From positions 1 through 64,000 of the forward strand of contig CAJXNO010000013.1 in assembly GCA_913057205.1 (NCBI GenBank): 64,000 bases of DNA. Direction: 5' to 3'. Positions within the stretch are counted from its first letter, which is position 1. Each line of letters begins with the position of its first letter. The notes under the pieces are model-generated. The model was not told where the DNA came from, ran no database searches, and saw only the letters and a program-made list of their open reading frames with translations. The position numbers were made by a program, and so were the translations under genes. This document shows positions 43,633 to 53,292 of this stretch, piece by piece. The stretch is from an uncultured Flavobacteriales bacterium. GTDB taxonomy: Bacteria > Bacteroidota > Bacteroidia > Flavobacteriales_G > Salibacteraceae.

Positions 43633-45022
43633 GTATTTCAGAGATATAAGGTTTTGGATCGCGTTGTTCTTTCTACTCCGTCTGGTTGGAATCACCAATC
43701 CACCGCTCGAAGTAGCGCACAACTGGAGACAAAGTGCCGTCAATACAATCGCAAGAAACTTTGAAGAGATCGATGGAAACATTTTGTATCCTAGGTTTGA
43801 TACCGCTGGGGAAGAGGACGGTGTATCTGGGACAGAGTTTCCCTTGTTCAATTACCTGATTTTTATTTTTAACCTACTGTTTGGTAATGCGCACTGGTAT
43901 GGCAGGCTCATCAACCTAGTGGTTTCGAGTCTAGGGGTGTTCTTATTCTATAGGATCATTCGCGATTGGTTCAATCATCGCCTCGCCCGCTATGCTGCGA
44001 TGGTCTTGCTGACGTCGTTATGGTTCACCTTCTCCAGAAAGATCATGCCCGATACTTTTAGCCTAAGCCTGGTAATGGTGAGTATGTTCTACGGATTGAC
44101 CTATCTGAGAGATGGTAAGCTCTGGCGGCTTTTAGTCTATATGGCTTTGATGACACTCGGCTTGCTTTCAAAGATTCCTTCGCTCACCATTGCAGCTGTG
44201 ATGGCGCTTCCTCTTTTGGATGGAGGATTGTCTTTGAACAGAAAAGCAACCTTAATTATAGCTTCAATTCTTCCACTAGTATTGAGCGCTTGGTGGTACT
44301 TCTATTGGTTTGATCATATAACGACGGGATATCAGCTATTCAGCATGGGACCGGGTTCGGCCGAGGGAATGAAACAACTGATTGGCGCACCGCTTGAAAT
44401 GCTAGACAACTTCTATTTCGACGCACTGAAATTCTCGGGATTTGTGCTGTTTATTATAGGTCTCATAGCTGCGATTAAGAATCGGGCCTATAATGTGCTT
44501 GGAGTGCTTCTGTTGTCAATGACATCGTTCTTGTTGTTTATGTTGCAAGCAGGTTATGGCTTCAGCATGCACGAGTACTACACCTTGCCTTTTGTGCCCA
44601 CAATGGCTTTTATGGCAGGTTATGGTTTAAGTATGATTCCGCTGGCTACCATACGTTCTACATTGGTAGCGGTAATTATGATCGAAGGTGTAGCTAACCA
44701 ACAGCATGACTTTTTCATTAAAGATAAGCAGCGCTATAAGCTGGGTTTGGAGGCCTTCCTCGATGCGCACATCGGTGAAGAATTAATCGTTGTCAACGGT
44801 GGACAAAACCCACAGCTCATGTACTTCGCTCATCGACGTGGTTGGACAGAATCATCCGAACGACTAAGCAAGGGGCATCGCCTTAAAGCGCTTGTGAGAA
44901 AAGGAGCGCAATACTTGGTTTGGGATAAAAACGTAGAAGTCTCACCGCCATCTGCAATTACCGCAAGGGCTGAAAATGAACACTTCGTTATTTTCGATCT
45001 ATCTCCTACAAACAGGGAGTAA
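43613..45022 (+). CDS. GT-C fold membrane glycosyltransferase-like protein
   Basis: A 469-residue integral membrane protein with about 9-10 hydrophobic helices. The first loop has NWRQSAVNTIARNF and a charged TAGEEDGVSGTEFP, resembling the catalytic loop of PMT/ArnT-like GT39/83 enzymes that use polyprenyl-phosphate sugars. The C-terminal ~90 residues are soluble. The exact donor and acceptor are unknown. It overlaps the LD-carboxypeptidase 3' end by 20 nt. It appears richer in A+T than its neighbours, but this was not measured. Confidence 0.75.
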   Translation: MWTSISRYFRDIRFWIALFFLLRLVGITNPPLEVAHNWRQSAVNTIARNFEEIDGNILYPRFDTAGEEDGVSGTEFPLFNYLIFIFNLLFGNAHWYGRLINLVVSSLGVFLFYRIIRDWFNHRLARYAAMVLLTSLWFTFSRKIMPDTFSLSLVMVSMFYGLTYLRDGKLWRLLVYMALMTLGLLSKIPSLTIAAVMALPLLDGGLSLNRKATLIIASILPLVLSAWWYFYWFDHITTGYQLFSMGPGSAEGMKQLIGAPLEMLDNFYFDALKFSGFVLFIIGLIAAIKNRAYNVLGVLLLSMTSFLLFMLQAGYGFSMHEYYTLPFVPTMAFMAGYGLSMIPLATIRSTLVAVIMIEGVANQQHDFFIKDKQRYKLGLEAFLDAHIGEELIVVNGGQNPQLMYFAHRRGWTESSERLSKGHRLKALVRKGAQYLVWDKNVEVSPPSAITARAENEHFVIFDLSPTNRE

Positions 45023-45036
45023 ACAACGGATTGATC

Positions 45037-45399
45037 ATGGCAGCACACAATGAACTCGGCGAAAAAGGCGAAGACATCGCCGTACGCTTTTTGCTCAATA
45101 AAGGCTTTGAGCTGCTCGATCGGAATTGGCGTTTTGGAAAGGACGAAGTCGATATCATCGCGACACTTGCCGATACCCTTGTGGTGGTTGAAGTGAAAAC
45201 GAGGAATACGGCCTTCTTTGGTTCACCCGCGCAGTTTGTAAGCAAGGTGAAGCAGCGACACTTGATCCGAGCTGCCCATGCTTACATCGAAAAACACCAG
45301 CTTGACCTTGAGGTGCGCTTTGACATCATCGGGATCATCATCGACGCCCGAGGAGAACAGGTCGAACACATCGAGCATGCGTTTTTACCCAAGTGGTGA
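45037..45399 (+). CDS. YraN family (UPF0102) endonuclease-fold protein
   Basis: A 120-residue protein with the family pattern: AHNELGEKGEDIAVRFLLNKGFELL, then NWRF(G)..EVDIIA and VVVEVKTRN, the Asp/Glu-x-Lys core of a restriction-endonuclease-like fold. The biological role of YraN proteins is not established. ATG 45037 is chosen over the in-frame TTG 45031. It follows the glycosyltransferase closely on the same strand and converges with the DUF2279 gene one base away. Confidence 0.9.
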   Translation: MAAHNELGEKGEDIAVRFLLNKGFELLDRNWRFGKDEVDIIATLADTLVVVEVKTRNTAFFGSPAQFVSKVKQRHLIRAAHAYIEKHQLDLEVRFDIIGIIIDARGEQVEHIEHAFLPKW

Positions 45400-45400
45400 G

Positions 45401-46381
45401 CTAGAAGTAGAACGGACGAAATCCCACACCGGTCTTATTGTTGAGCTCCAATGCGGGAAAGGGAAACTTGAAGAAGCTGGCCACAGGTCGCAACCAAACG
45501 AGCCCCTTCGGAAGATCTACGTGGTCCAGGTTGAGGTCGAACGAAAGCAGCAGCTGGCGCTGACGGGATAGGTTGGAGGTATAAAGTGTTTCAACACCAT
45601 CATCTTCGATCAACCAGCTGTTCGACTCTGCTCCGAGCATGCCATCAGCGCTGTAGCCTACCGAGAAGTCGATCCATTTGGGCATCCAATCTGGTTTCCC
45701 CGTTAGCATCCAAAGGTTGGCACTTGCCCAATGGGTTTGCCCATTGTAATCTTTCAACCACTGCTCAAAAATGGATGTGCCGTAGAGGTTTTGCGCACGC
45801 TGGGCTTCGATCGGATTGCTGCTTCGGGTCAAACCACTGGGTGAAAAACTGAACTTCAATTTCACCGGCTGTGCACCCCATGCTGCATCTTGAACATGAA
45901 AAAGTGCGATACCCGCGGTATTGAATCCAAAATCGTATAAACTGAAACCCCAGCCTTGAGAGAAACCGTCCATCACCTCAACGGTAGCTAAATAGCCAAA
46001 GGACAATCCGCTGGACAACCATCTTGCCGCTTTGGGCTTCATGCCTGTCCACAAATGGATCCGCTGAATATTCGATGCGATCTGATAGGTGGAGACCGCG
46101 TGTCCTGTCTTATCCATCTGAAGCCAACCTTCCCAATCATTGAAAATGCGAAATGGCTGCTGGTCGAATTGACTGTACCAAGCGAAGTAAAGGCCTGTCA
46201 AGGTGCTCACTGTGATAACAGACTCTGAGATAACCGCCGCCCGAACACGTGGCTTGCTCAAGGTATCCGGGTAGGCCAGCCAGTTTTGGGCCTCAACCGT
46301 TCGCGGAAGGAGGAACGTACTCCATACAAGCAGAAGCAGTGCATACCCCTTGAAACGTTTGATGGAAATGGATAGACTCAT
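45401..46381 (-). CDS. DUF2279 family exported protein
   Basis: A 326-residue protein with a basic start and signal-like helix (FKGYALLLLVWSTFLLPRTVEA). The conserved block DWEGWLQMDKTGHAVSTYQ, followed by MDGFSQGWGFSLYDFGFNTAG, identifies DUF2279 (YfiM-like, predicted outer-membrane or periplasmic). The function is unknown. ATG 46381 overlaps the methyltransferase TGA by 4 nt (ATGA), so it is coupled to it; the longer frame to 46435 would lie inside that gene. Confidence 0.82.
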   Translation of the reverse strand: MSLSISIKRFKGYALLLLVWSTFLLPRTVEAQNWLAYPDTLSKPRVRAAVISESVITVSTLTGLYFAWYSQFDQQPFRIFNDWEGWLQMDKTGHAVSTYQIASNIQRIHLWTGMKPKAARWLSSGLSFGYLATVEVMDGFSQGWGFSLYDFGFNTAGIALFHVQDAAWGAQPVKLKFSFSPSGLTRSSNPIEAQRAQNLYGTSIFEQWLKDYNGQTHWASANLWMLTGKPDWMPKWIDFSVGYSADGMLGAESNSWLIEDDGVETLYTSNLSRQRQLLLSFDLNLDHVDLPKGLVWLRPVASFFKFPFPALELNNKTGVGFRPFYF

Positions 46382-47040
46382 GCTTTTTCTCCGCTTATTA
46401 CCCAGTAGTCGAACAACCCGCTTTTCTTTATACAAGCCTGATGCTTGATTCGAATGCCTCGCTTCGAAAGTAGGGCAATGTATTCCTCTAAATCGAATTG
46501 ATGCGGATGTAAGATGTCCAATGGAATGCTATTGAGTACCCTTTTCGCCCAGCTATACTTGTGACAATCGATGCTCATGACCAGTGTTCCCCCCGGCCTC
46601 AATGCAGCACACAAGCGATCACAGGCTTGGTCAATATCCACCACGTGATTGATCACGTTCAAACAAAACACATGATCAAACGAATCCTCTTCTTGCATAG
46701 ACTCGATCGCAGAACGCCGAAAGCTGGTCCAAGGGTAGAAAGACGGGTCGAAATGATCAAGTTTTTCATACGTATCCAAGAGCAGGTCGATGGCCGTAAC
46801 CGACTGCTTTGAAAGAATCATTTGGATTCCCGCCGGGCCTGTGCCTGCGTCTAAGATTCGCTCTCCATTTTCTAATTTGACCTGCGTCTTGAGCAGAAAG
46901 TCGTGCCAATACGAGCGCTTCCAATCCAGATAGTCCTTCATAGGCTGCTTTCGCAAGTAATTCTTCCACCATCGTTCCTCGAAGTACTGTGCAAGGTTCC
47001 AACGCCTTTGTTGGAGAGTATGGACTGATTTATAGCTCAT
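46378..47040 (-). CDS. Class I SAM-dependent methyltransferase
   Basis: A 220-residue methyltransferase. SAM motif I is ILDAGTGPAGIQMIL, followed by acidic VTAIDLL and the motif DHVFCLNVINHVVDIDQACDRL, then GGTLVMSIDCHKY. This resembles the UbiE/Methyltransf_11-type superfamily. The substrate is unknown. It starts 37 nt from the divergent RluB-type gene and is coupled by 4 nt to the DUF2279 gene. Confidence 0.82.
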   Translation of the reverse strand: MSYKSVHTLQQRRWNLAQYFEERWWKNYLRKQPMKDYLDWKRSYWHDFLLKTQVKLENGERILDAGTGPAGIQMILSKQSVTAIDLLLDTYEKLDHFDPSFYPWTSFRRSAIESMQEEDSFDHVFCLNVINHVVDIDQACDRLCAALRPGGTLVMSIDCHKYSWAKRVLNSIPLDILHPHQFDLEEYIALLSKRGIRIKHQACIKKSGLFDYWVISGEKA

Positions 47041-47049
47041 TAATTCCCG

Positions 47050-47057
47050 TACCTTTG
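47050..47057 (+). promoter_or_regulatory. Promoter -7 element before the RluB-type gene
   Basis: TACCTTTG is an exact TAnnTTTG match, 19 nt before ATG 47077, the same spacing as at 28687. A -33 TTG is not seen. Confidence 0.5.
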
Positions 47058-47076
47058 CAGATCGAATCTAAAAGAT

Positions 47077-48207
47077 ATGGCAAAGAAAAGTACTTGGGAG
47101 AAGCGAAAGCAAAAAGTGAAGAAGGAAGAGTACCTCGTGCTTGGTGGAAAAACGAAGCGAAGCAAGACGACCAGTGGTCCTAAATCATCCGACAAAGAGG
47201 AAGATGGTGATAAGCGAAAGCCGCGCACCCGCGGTGGTAAGCCGAACTACGATAAACCGAAGTTCAAGGGTGGACCACGTCGATCAGAGCGCTCCGATCG
47301 TTCAGAGCGAGGGGAGAAAAAGTTCAATCCGAGCGATTTCATCACCCGAGATGGTGATGAGTCTTCCAACGACCGCTTCAAAGGAAGAGGAAATGCAGAC
47401 AAGCAATTCCGTAAGAACGATCGAAAGAAATCTTATTCGAAATTCACCAAAGACAAGCCATTCCAAAAAGAGGATAAGCCGGCAAAGCCCGGTTCGGAAT
47501 TGGTTCGATTGAACAAGTACCTCTCAATAGCAGGTATCTGCTCCCGACGAGAGGCCGATAAGTTCATTGAACAAGGATTGGTCTCCATCAACGGAAAAGT
47601 GGTTACCGAATTAGGTACCAAAGTGAAGCCAAATGACAAGGTAGAATACGCGGGTGAGCAGGTGAAAGCGGAGGCCATGCGATACATCTTGCTAAACAAA
47701 CCAAAGGATTGCATCACTACGCTTAGCGATGAGCGTGGACGAAGTACGGTGATCGGTTTGGTGAAGAATGCCTGCAAGGAACGGGTGTTCCCTGTGGGTC
47801 GATTGGACCGCAATACCACTGGACTGATCCTGCTCACGAACGATGGAGAGTTGGCTGATAAGTTGGCTCACCCGAGCAATGAAGTGCGCAAGGTGTACCA
47901 CGTGATTACCGATAAGAACGTGAGCATCGCTGACCTGAAGAAGTTGGAGACCGGTGTTCAATTAGATGACGGTGTTGCAAAGGCAGACGCTGCACTCTTT
48001 GCTGGCGACGGCTCTGTGCGTAATGAGATCGGTTTAGAGATCCACTCTGGACGCAATCGTGTGGTACGTCGAATGTTTGAAGTAATGGGCTACGAGGTCA
48101 CCCGCCTCGATCGGGCCGCGTTTGCCGGTCTCAGTAAAAAGGGTCTTCCACGCGGAAGGTGGAGGTTCTTGACCGATAAGGAAATCGGTTACTTGAAGAT
48201 GCTCTAA
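47077..48207 (+). CDS. RluB/RsuA-type pseudouridine synthase with long basic N-terminal extension
   Basis: A 376-residue enzyme. Residues 1-~135 are very rich in Lys, Arg, Asp, Ser and Gly (low complexity, no fold). An S4 RNA-binding domain follows (VRLNKYLSIAGICSRREADKFI), then the catalytic core with VFPVGRLDRNTTGLILLTNDGEL, whose Asp is the catalytic residue, and RNRVVRRMFEVMGYEVTRLDR. It isomerises uridine in 23S or 16S rRNA (RluB or RsuA site not decided). Bacteroidota copies often carry such basic extensions. Confidence 0.9.
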   Translation: MAKKSTWEKRKQKVKKEEYLVLGGKTKRSKTTSGPKSSDKEEDGDKRKPRTRGGKPNYDKPKFKGGPRRSERSDRSERGEKKFNPSDFITRDGDESSNDRFKGRGNADKQFRKNDRKKSYSKFTKDKPFQKEDKPAKPGSELVRLNKYLSIAGICSRREADKFIEQGLVSINGKVVTELGTKVKPNDKVEYAGEQVKAEAMRYILLNKPKDCITTLSDERGRSTVIGLVKNACKERVFPVGRLDRNTTGLILLTNDGELADKLAHPSNEVRKVYHVITDKNVSIADLKKLETGVQLDDGVAKADAALFAGDGSVRNEIGLEIHSGRNRVVRRMFEVMGYEVTRLDRAAFAGLSKKGLPRGRWRFLTDKEIGYLKML

Positions 48208-48283
48208 GCATGGGCTTGGTTCAATAGCCTTTGGTTCATAAATACTCTTAAAGTAAGTCTTTTGCGCGCGCTAAGCCGGTAGC

Positions 48284-48303
48284 TTCGAATAAATTCATTC
48301 GAA
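48284..48303 (+). repeat. Inverted repeat in the leader of the AsmA-like gene
   Basis: TTCGAAT (48284-48290) and ATTCGAA (48297-48303) are exact inverted copies around AAATTC, ending 16 nt before the ATG. An mRNA hairpin near the start codon or an operator is possible; nothing else is seen in 48208-48319. Confidence 0.35.
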
Positions 48304-48319
48304 TCAGCGTTGTCTTAGC

Positions 48320-51034
48320 ATGCGGAAGTTTATCCTGTGGTTTTTTGGTATCGCAATCATGCTCGTAGTGGGGATGATAGCAGCTTATTTGCTCGCAAAG
48401 CGATATGAGGAACCGGTGCGCAACTACATCGTTCAGCAGGTCAACACACGTCTCAATGCGCCGGTACATGTAGCCGATATCAACTTCTCTTTCTTGGAGC
48501 GATTTCCTTCTGCATCCCTGGTGATGGATGATGTTTGGGCCGAGGAGAGCATCATCAAGATGGGCGACCCCGACACGCTTTTCTATTTCAAAAAGGTATA
48601 CCTGAACCTTGATGTGTTCGGACTCTTCAAAGGCAGTTACAAGATCGATGAGATCGAGGTGCGTAGCGGTTTCGCGCGTTTGTACATCGATGAAGGAGGC
48701 TTCGATAATTACCACATCTGGAAGACAACCACCGATACAACCGGTTTCCTCTTGGAGCTGGATAAAGTGCACTTGGAAGACACGCGGATCAGCTTCAACA
48801 ATGCACTTCGTAACCAGTGGTACGACCTAACGGCAGAAGACCTTTACTTCAAAGGCAGCTTCTCGGAAGATAATTACACCATGGCCGTTTTTGGAGATGG
48901 CATTGTTCATGACCTACAGATCAAAGGCACGAGCTATTTGTTGAACCGCCGCGTGCACGTAGAGACTGATTTAGACATTACGGCACCGGAAGACCGCTAT
49001 GCCTTCCCAAAGGGTGAACTCACCATCGATGATCAACTCGACTTTTCCATTGCCGGTGTATGGGTGGATGACAATGTGGATCTACGCATCCAAGGCAAGG
49101 AGCTCGACATCATTCGCACGCTGTCATTGATTCCTACGGAGAGTCGCGAAAGCTTGGATCGCTTTAGAAGTACAGGCGAATTGACCTTTGATTGTACCAT
49201 GAAGGGAGCGTTTAGTCGTACTACAAACCCATCCTTGACCGCAATTTTTTCCTTCAAAGACGCCTCCATTACACCACGAGATGCGGATTGGGAGCTGAGC
49301 GAACTGGTTGGTGCCGGGAGGCTGAACAACGGCTCCAAGAGAAATTTCTCTACTACGCTAATCGAATTAGACACGCTCAGCGGCGCTTTGAACGGTGACC
49401 TTTTCCATTTGAACGGGAGTTTTGAGAACTTCAATAAACCGAAGATCAAGGGGCATGTGAAGGTGGATACCGATCTAGAAGGGATTCAAGATCTCGTCGC
49501 TTTTGAGGGCATTGAACGTATGTCTGGATCCGTTAACATCGATACGAAGTTGGAGGCTGTGCTCAAGGATCCGTCCAACCCAAGACCTGAGGAATTTCTG
49601 AATTCAGAAGCCAGCGGAAGCATCCTCATCCGAGAAGCTGAACTCGTTCGAGTGAACGATGACCGTAGTTATAAGGTGAATCGAGCGGTTTTTGCGTTGG
49701 ACGATAATAACCTCAAGATCGTGAATTATGATGGTGCGGTAAACGGTTGCGCCATCCGACTAGACGGCGAGGCCGAGGGATTCTTAGGATACATCTTCAC
49801 CGATGAAGGACGCTTGAATGTAACGGGAAACATCTCAGCCGGAGCCGTAAACTTGAATGAACTGTTCGCCAATTCTACCGACGAGGGGAGTGGAGTGGTG
49901 GTTTCCTTTCCCAGCCGTTCATCTTGGCGTCTGAATATGGAGGCAGAAGCCTTTGCCCTGGATCGCTTCACGGCCGATCAGATCACAGGAAAACTGGTCA
50001 TGAATGCCTTCAAGGTAGAAGCCACAGACCTGCGTTTCAACAGCCAAGAAGGAAGTGTGGACGGCAGCATCGGTATCTACCGCTTCGATGCGAATCAACT
50101 TGGCATCAGAAGCGATTTCAAGCTGCGGGACATCAATATCAACACCTTGTTCTACAGCTTTAAAGACTTTGATCAAACCTTCATTCCGGGCTCCGTACTC
50201 TCCGGGCAGATCGATGCGGATGTGGATTTTCAAGCCTTTTGTGATTCCGTCTTGAAGATCGACACGAGGTCCATTGTATCAACGGCAGACCTGCGGATCG
50301 TAGATGGCGCGATCACCGGGTTCAAACCGCTGATCGAAGTAGCCGATGCCGTTGAAGAAAAACGTGTGCTAAAGCTGTTCATTCAAACCGACGAGCTTAG
50401 AAAGCGGCTTCAAGACGTTCGTTTCGCTACCTTGGAGAATGAGATTACCATCAGGGACGGAAAGCTTACGATCCCGAATATGACCATACAGTCTACGGCC
50501 CTCAATCTGAATGCTAGTGGAACGCACAGTTTTGAGAATGCGATTGACTATGAACTCGACTTTGCATTATCAGATGTGCTCACCTTGAAAGAACGAGCCG
50601 GTGAGTACAATGAGTTTGTGCAGCAGGATGCAGATGGCAAGACCCGGATATTTCTACGGATTTACGGTACCACCGAGGATTTTTCCGTAGATGTTGAACG
50701 CACAGATATCAAACGTCAAGTGAAGGAAGAGATCCGTTCAGAAAAGGAAACGGTCAAGGGACTTTTGAAAGAAGAATTCGGTGTGTTTGCTAAAGAAGAT
50801 AGCCTAGAAGTTAAACCGATTCGAAAGGAAGTCAATCCCGTGGGGATTGATTTCGACCCATCGCTCCCAGAAGATAGCGATAACCCTGAAGGGGGTGATA
50901 CCCTGAAGCAGCCCAGCGAGCCGAAACCATCAGATGGAAAGAAGCCGGCAAACTTGATCAACAAGATCATCAAAAAGACCGAGAGCGATAAGAAAAAACT
51001 CAAGGAAGGCGATTTTGAAGATGACGACTTCTGA
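48320..51034 (+). CDS. AsmA-family protein
   Basis: A 904-residue envelope protein with one N-terminal membrane helix (FILWFFGIAIMLVVGMIAAYLL) and a long beta-rich periplasmic part containing AsmA N-terminal and C-terminal blocks (NTRLNAPVHVADINFSFLERFPSASL, then the C-terminal FALSDVLTLKERAG). AsmA/TamB/YhdP-type proteins form bridges that move phospholipids between the inner and outer membranes; that role is inferred here. The last ~100 residues are Glu/Lys/Pro-rich and probably disordered. Confidence 0.85.
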   Translation: MRKFILWFFGIAIMLVVGMIAAYLLAKRYEEPVRNYIVQQVNTRLNAPVHVADINFSFLERFPSASLVMDDVWAEESIIKMGDPDTLFYFKKVYLNLDVFGLFKGSYKIDEIEVRSGFARLYIDEGGFDNYHIWKTTTDTTGFLLELDKVHLEDTRISFNNALRNQWYDLTAEDLYFKGSFSEDNYTMAVFGDGIVHDLQIKGTSYLLNRRVHVETDLDITAPEDRYAFPKGELTIDDQLDFSIAGVWVDDNVDLRIQGKELDIIRTLSLIPTESRESLDRFRSTGELTFDCTMKGAFSRTTNPSLTAIFSFKDASITPRDADWELSELVGAGRLNNGSKRNFSTTLIELDTLSGALNGDLFHLNGSFENFNKPKIKGHVKVDTDLEGIQDLVAFEGIERMSGSVNIDTKLEAVLKDPSNPRPEEFLNSEASGSILIREAELVRVNDDRSYKVNRAVFALDDNNLKIVNYDGAVNGCAIRLDGEAEGFLGYIFTDEGRLNVTGNISAGAVNLNELFANSTDEGSGVVVSFPSRSSWRLNMEAEAFALDRFTADQITGKLVMNAFKVEATDLRFNSQEGSVDGSIGIYRFDANQLGIRSDFKLRDININTLFYSFKDFDQTFIPGSVLSGQIDADVDFQAFCDSVLKIDTRSIVSTADLRIVDGAITGFKPLIEVADAVEEKRVLKLFIQTDELRKRLQDVRFATLENEITIRDGKLTIPNMTIQSTALNLNASGTHSFENAIDYELDFALSDVLTLKERAGEYNEFVQQDADGKTRIFLRIYGTTEDFSVDVERTDIKRQVKEEIRSEKETVKGLLKEEFGVFAKEDSLEVKPIRKEVNPVGIDFDPSLPEDSDNPEGGDTLKQPSEPKPSDGKKPANLINKIIKKTESDKKKLKEGDFEDDDF

Positions 51035-51090
51035 GTGCTGCTGGCAGCTTGGCGGTAGATTGAGCGAAATATCCGTTCTTCGTAATTAAG

Positions 51091-52611
51091 GTGGCCAATA
51101 CGTACAACATATACTCTCAAAAGCAGCGGTGGAAGCTCCTCCTCTTTGCGGCTGCCTTGGTGTTCGTAGCCTTATCGCTTTGGTATACAAAGACCTTGGT
51201 AGATAAAGTGGCCGCTGAAGAACGCTCTAAGGTGGAGATCTGGGCAGAGGCCGTAAAGAAGCGCTCCGCCTTGGTGCAGTATACCAGTCGGTTGTTCGAT
51301 AAACTCCAAGCCGGAGAGAGAAAGAAAGTCGAGCTTTACCTAGAGGCTACCCGCTACGTTACCCGACCCGACGTTACCGATCTCAGCTTCGCGCTGAATG
51401 TATTGAACGACAATACAACGGTACCGGTAATCCTCACCAACGAGGATGGTACCATCACCTCCCACCGAAACATCGAGGTCCCAGAAGGAGAGGATGAAAC
51501 CGCCTTCCTGAAGCGAGAGATCGAAGACATGGCAGCGCAGTACGATCCCATCGAGATCGTTTACTATGGGAATTCTAAGGTTTACCTCTACTACAAGGAT
51601 TCAAAGCTCTTCTCAGAACTGAAGAAGACCTTTGCTGACTTGCAAGAGTCGTTCATCGCAGAGCTGATGCTCAACGCAGCTACCAGTCCACTCATCCTGC
51701 TCGATAGTGCTTCAGGTAAAGTGATTGAAGCGGGCAATGTGAGTCAAGAAGTTCTGGGGGATGAGGACCTGCTTCGGGCGAAGCTGGATCAGATGCTCAG
51801 TCAGCACGAACCCTTAGATGTGGAGATGAACGGCCGCAAGGCTTATGTGTACTATGAAGATTCCTTTATCCTTACACAGCTCACCTATTATCCCATTGCT
51901 CAATTTGGGATCATCGGTCTTTTCATCTTCATCGCCTACCTTTTATTCAGTACAGCCCGCAAGGCGGAACAGAACCGGGTTTGGGTAGGAATGAGTAAGG
52001 AAACTGCCCATCAATTGGGTACCCCACTCTCCTCTATGATGGCTTGGATCGAACTACTCAGGCAAGACGAGAAGAATGCACAAGTAGCAGACGAGTTGAT
52101 GAAGGATGTAGAGCGCTTACAGGTGGTTACAGATCGCTTCAGCAAGATCGGTTCACAGCCCACATTGGAGGAACAGGACCTGATCGCGTTGCTTCAAGAA
52201 GGCGTTGACTATTACAAACGAAGGATGGGAAAGAAGGTAGCATTCGAGACCAACTTTCCGGATCATCCTGTGTTCGTAACCTTAAATCGTCCTTTATTCG
52301 AGTGGGCAGTAGAAAACCTGATCAAGAACGCCTTGGATGCCATGGAAGGAAAAGGTACTATTGAGATACGTCTGGAAGACTTGGATAGCAGAGTACACAT
52401 CGAGTTCAGCGACACAGGTAAAGGCATTCCTGCCAATAAGTTTAAGTCGGTATTTGACCCAGGTTATACGTCTAAGAAAAGGGGGTGGGGACTTGGACTA
52501 TCCCTCAGCAAGCGTATCATTAAGGAATACCATGACGGCAAGATTTATGTGTTGAAGTCAGAACTTGGCGTAGGAACCACCTTCCGTATTACATTGAACC
52601 GAAAAAAATAG
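51091..52611 (+). CDS. Sensor histidine kinase
   Basis: A 506-residue membrane kinase. TM1 is ~17-36 (LLLFAAALVFVALSLWY), a ~230-residue sensor region follows, and TM2 is ~270-290. The DHp box is ETAHQLGTPLSSMMAWIELL with the phospho-His, and the ATPase part has N-box ENLIKNALDAMEG, G1 FSDTGKGIP and G2 GWGLGLSLSKRI. There is no HAMP domain and no receiver or response regulator next to it (orphan). It begins at GTG 51091, 57 nt after the AsmA-like gene. Confidence 0.88.
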   Translation: MANTYNIYSQKQRWKLLLFAAALVFVALSLWYTKTLVDKVAAEERSKVEIWAEAVKKRSALVQYTSRLFDKLQAGERKKVELYLEATRYVTRPDVTDLSFALNVLNDNTTVPVILTNEDGTITSHRNIEVPEGEDETAFLKREIEDMAAQYDPIEIVYYGNSKVYLYYKDSKLFSELKKTFADLQESFIAELMLNAATSPLILLDSASGKVIEAGNVSQEVLGDEDLLRAKLDQMLSQHEPLDVEMNGRKAYVYYEDSFILTQLTYYPIAQFGIIGLFIFIAYLLFSTARKAEQNRVWVGMSKETAHQLGTPLSSMMAWIELLRQDEKNAQVADELMKDVERLQVVTDRFSKIGSQPTLEEQDLIALLQEGVDYYKRRMGKKVAFETNFPDHPVFVTLNRPLFEWAVENLIKNALDAMEGKGTIEIRLEDLDSRVHIEFSDTGKGIPANKFKSVFDPGYTSKKRGWGLGLSLSKRIIKEYHDGKIYVLKSELGVGTTFRITLNRKK

Positions 52612-52617
52612 ATCCCA

Positions 52618-53292
52618 ATGGCCTGGTTTACCAATGACTTTGAGCAGTTCTTCAGAGAGCTGGAAGACAATAACAATCGTGAGTGGTATCACGAGAACAA
52701 GAAACGTTTCGATAAGCAGGTCAAGAAACCGTTTGATGCGTTCATCACCGACATGATCTTGCGCATGCAGCACTACGACCCTCAGTGCAAGATCGCAGCA
52801 AAAGATGCGGTCTTTAGGATCTACCGAGACATTCGTTTTTCAAAGGACAAGACGCCCTATAAAACGCAGATGAGTGCGGTGATTGGACGCGGAGGGAGAA
52901 AAGAGACCACCATGGCAGGCATGTACCTAGAGATGGGGTATAGACACTTAAGGCTCTACGGCGGGGTATACATGCCAGACAAGGATCAACTTTTCAAGAT
53001 CAGGCAAGAGATCGCTTACAACCTAGATAGCTTCAATGCCTTGCTTCAGGAGAAGAAGTTCAAATCAACGTTTGAGACCATCCGAGGTGAGCAGAATAAG
53101 CGCTTGCAGCCAGCGTTCAAAGATGTTCAGGACGAACAGCCGCTCATTGCGAATAAACAGTTTTATTACTATACAGACCTTGATCCATCGCTCATCACAA
53201 GCGATGGACTAATCGACGCCCTCTACGAAGCCTTTGAAGCCGGCTTACCCATGCGCGATTTCCTTTTCACCGCGTTGGAGGTAGAGCTTTAG
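52618..53292 (+). CDS. DUF2461 family protein
   Basis: A 224-residue cytoplasmic protein of the DUF2461/TIGR02453 family, recognised by the start (WFTNDFEQFFRELEDNNNREWYHENK), the FRIYRDIRFSKDKTPYKTQMSA block and YLEMGYRHLRLYGGVYMPD. No biochemical role is established. It starts 6 nt after the histidine kinase stop, so the two are one transcript; its stop overlaps the convergent DUF3078 gene by 4 nt. Confidence 0.92.
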   Translation: MAWFTNDFEQFFRELEDNNNREWYHENKKRFDKQVKKPFDAFITDMILRMQHYDPQCKIAAKDAVFRIYRDIRFSKDKTPYKTQMSAVIGRGGRKETTMAGMYLEMGYRHLRLYGGVYMPDKDQLFKIRQEIAYNLDSFNALLQEKKFKSTFETIRGEQNKRLQPAFKDVQDEQPLIANKQFYYYTDLDPSLITSDGLIDALYEAFEAGLPMRDFLFTALEVEL

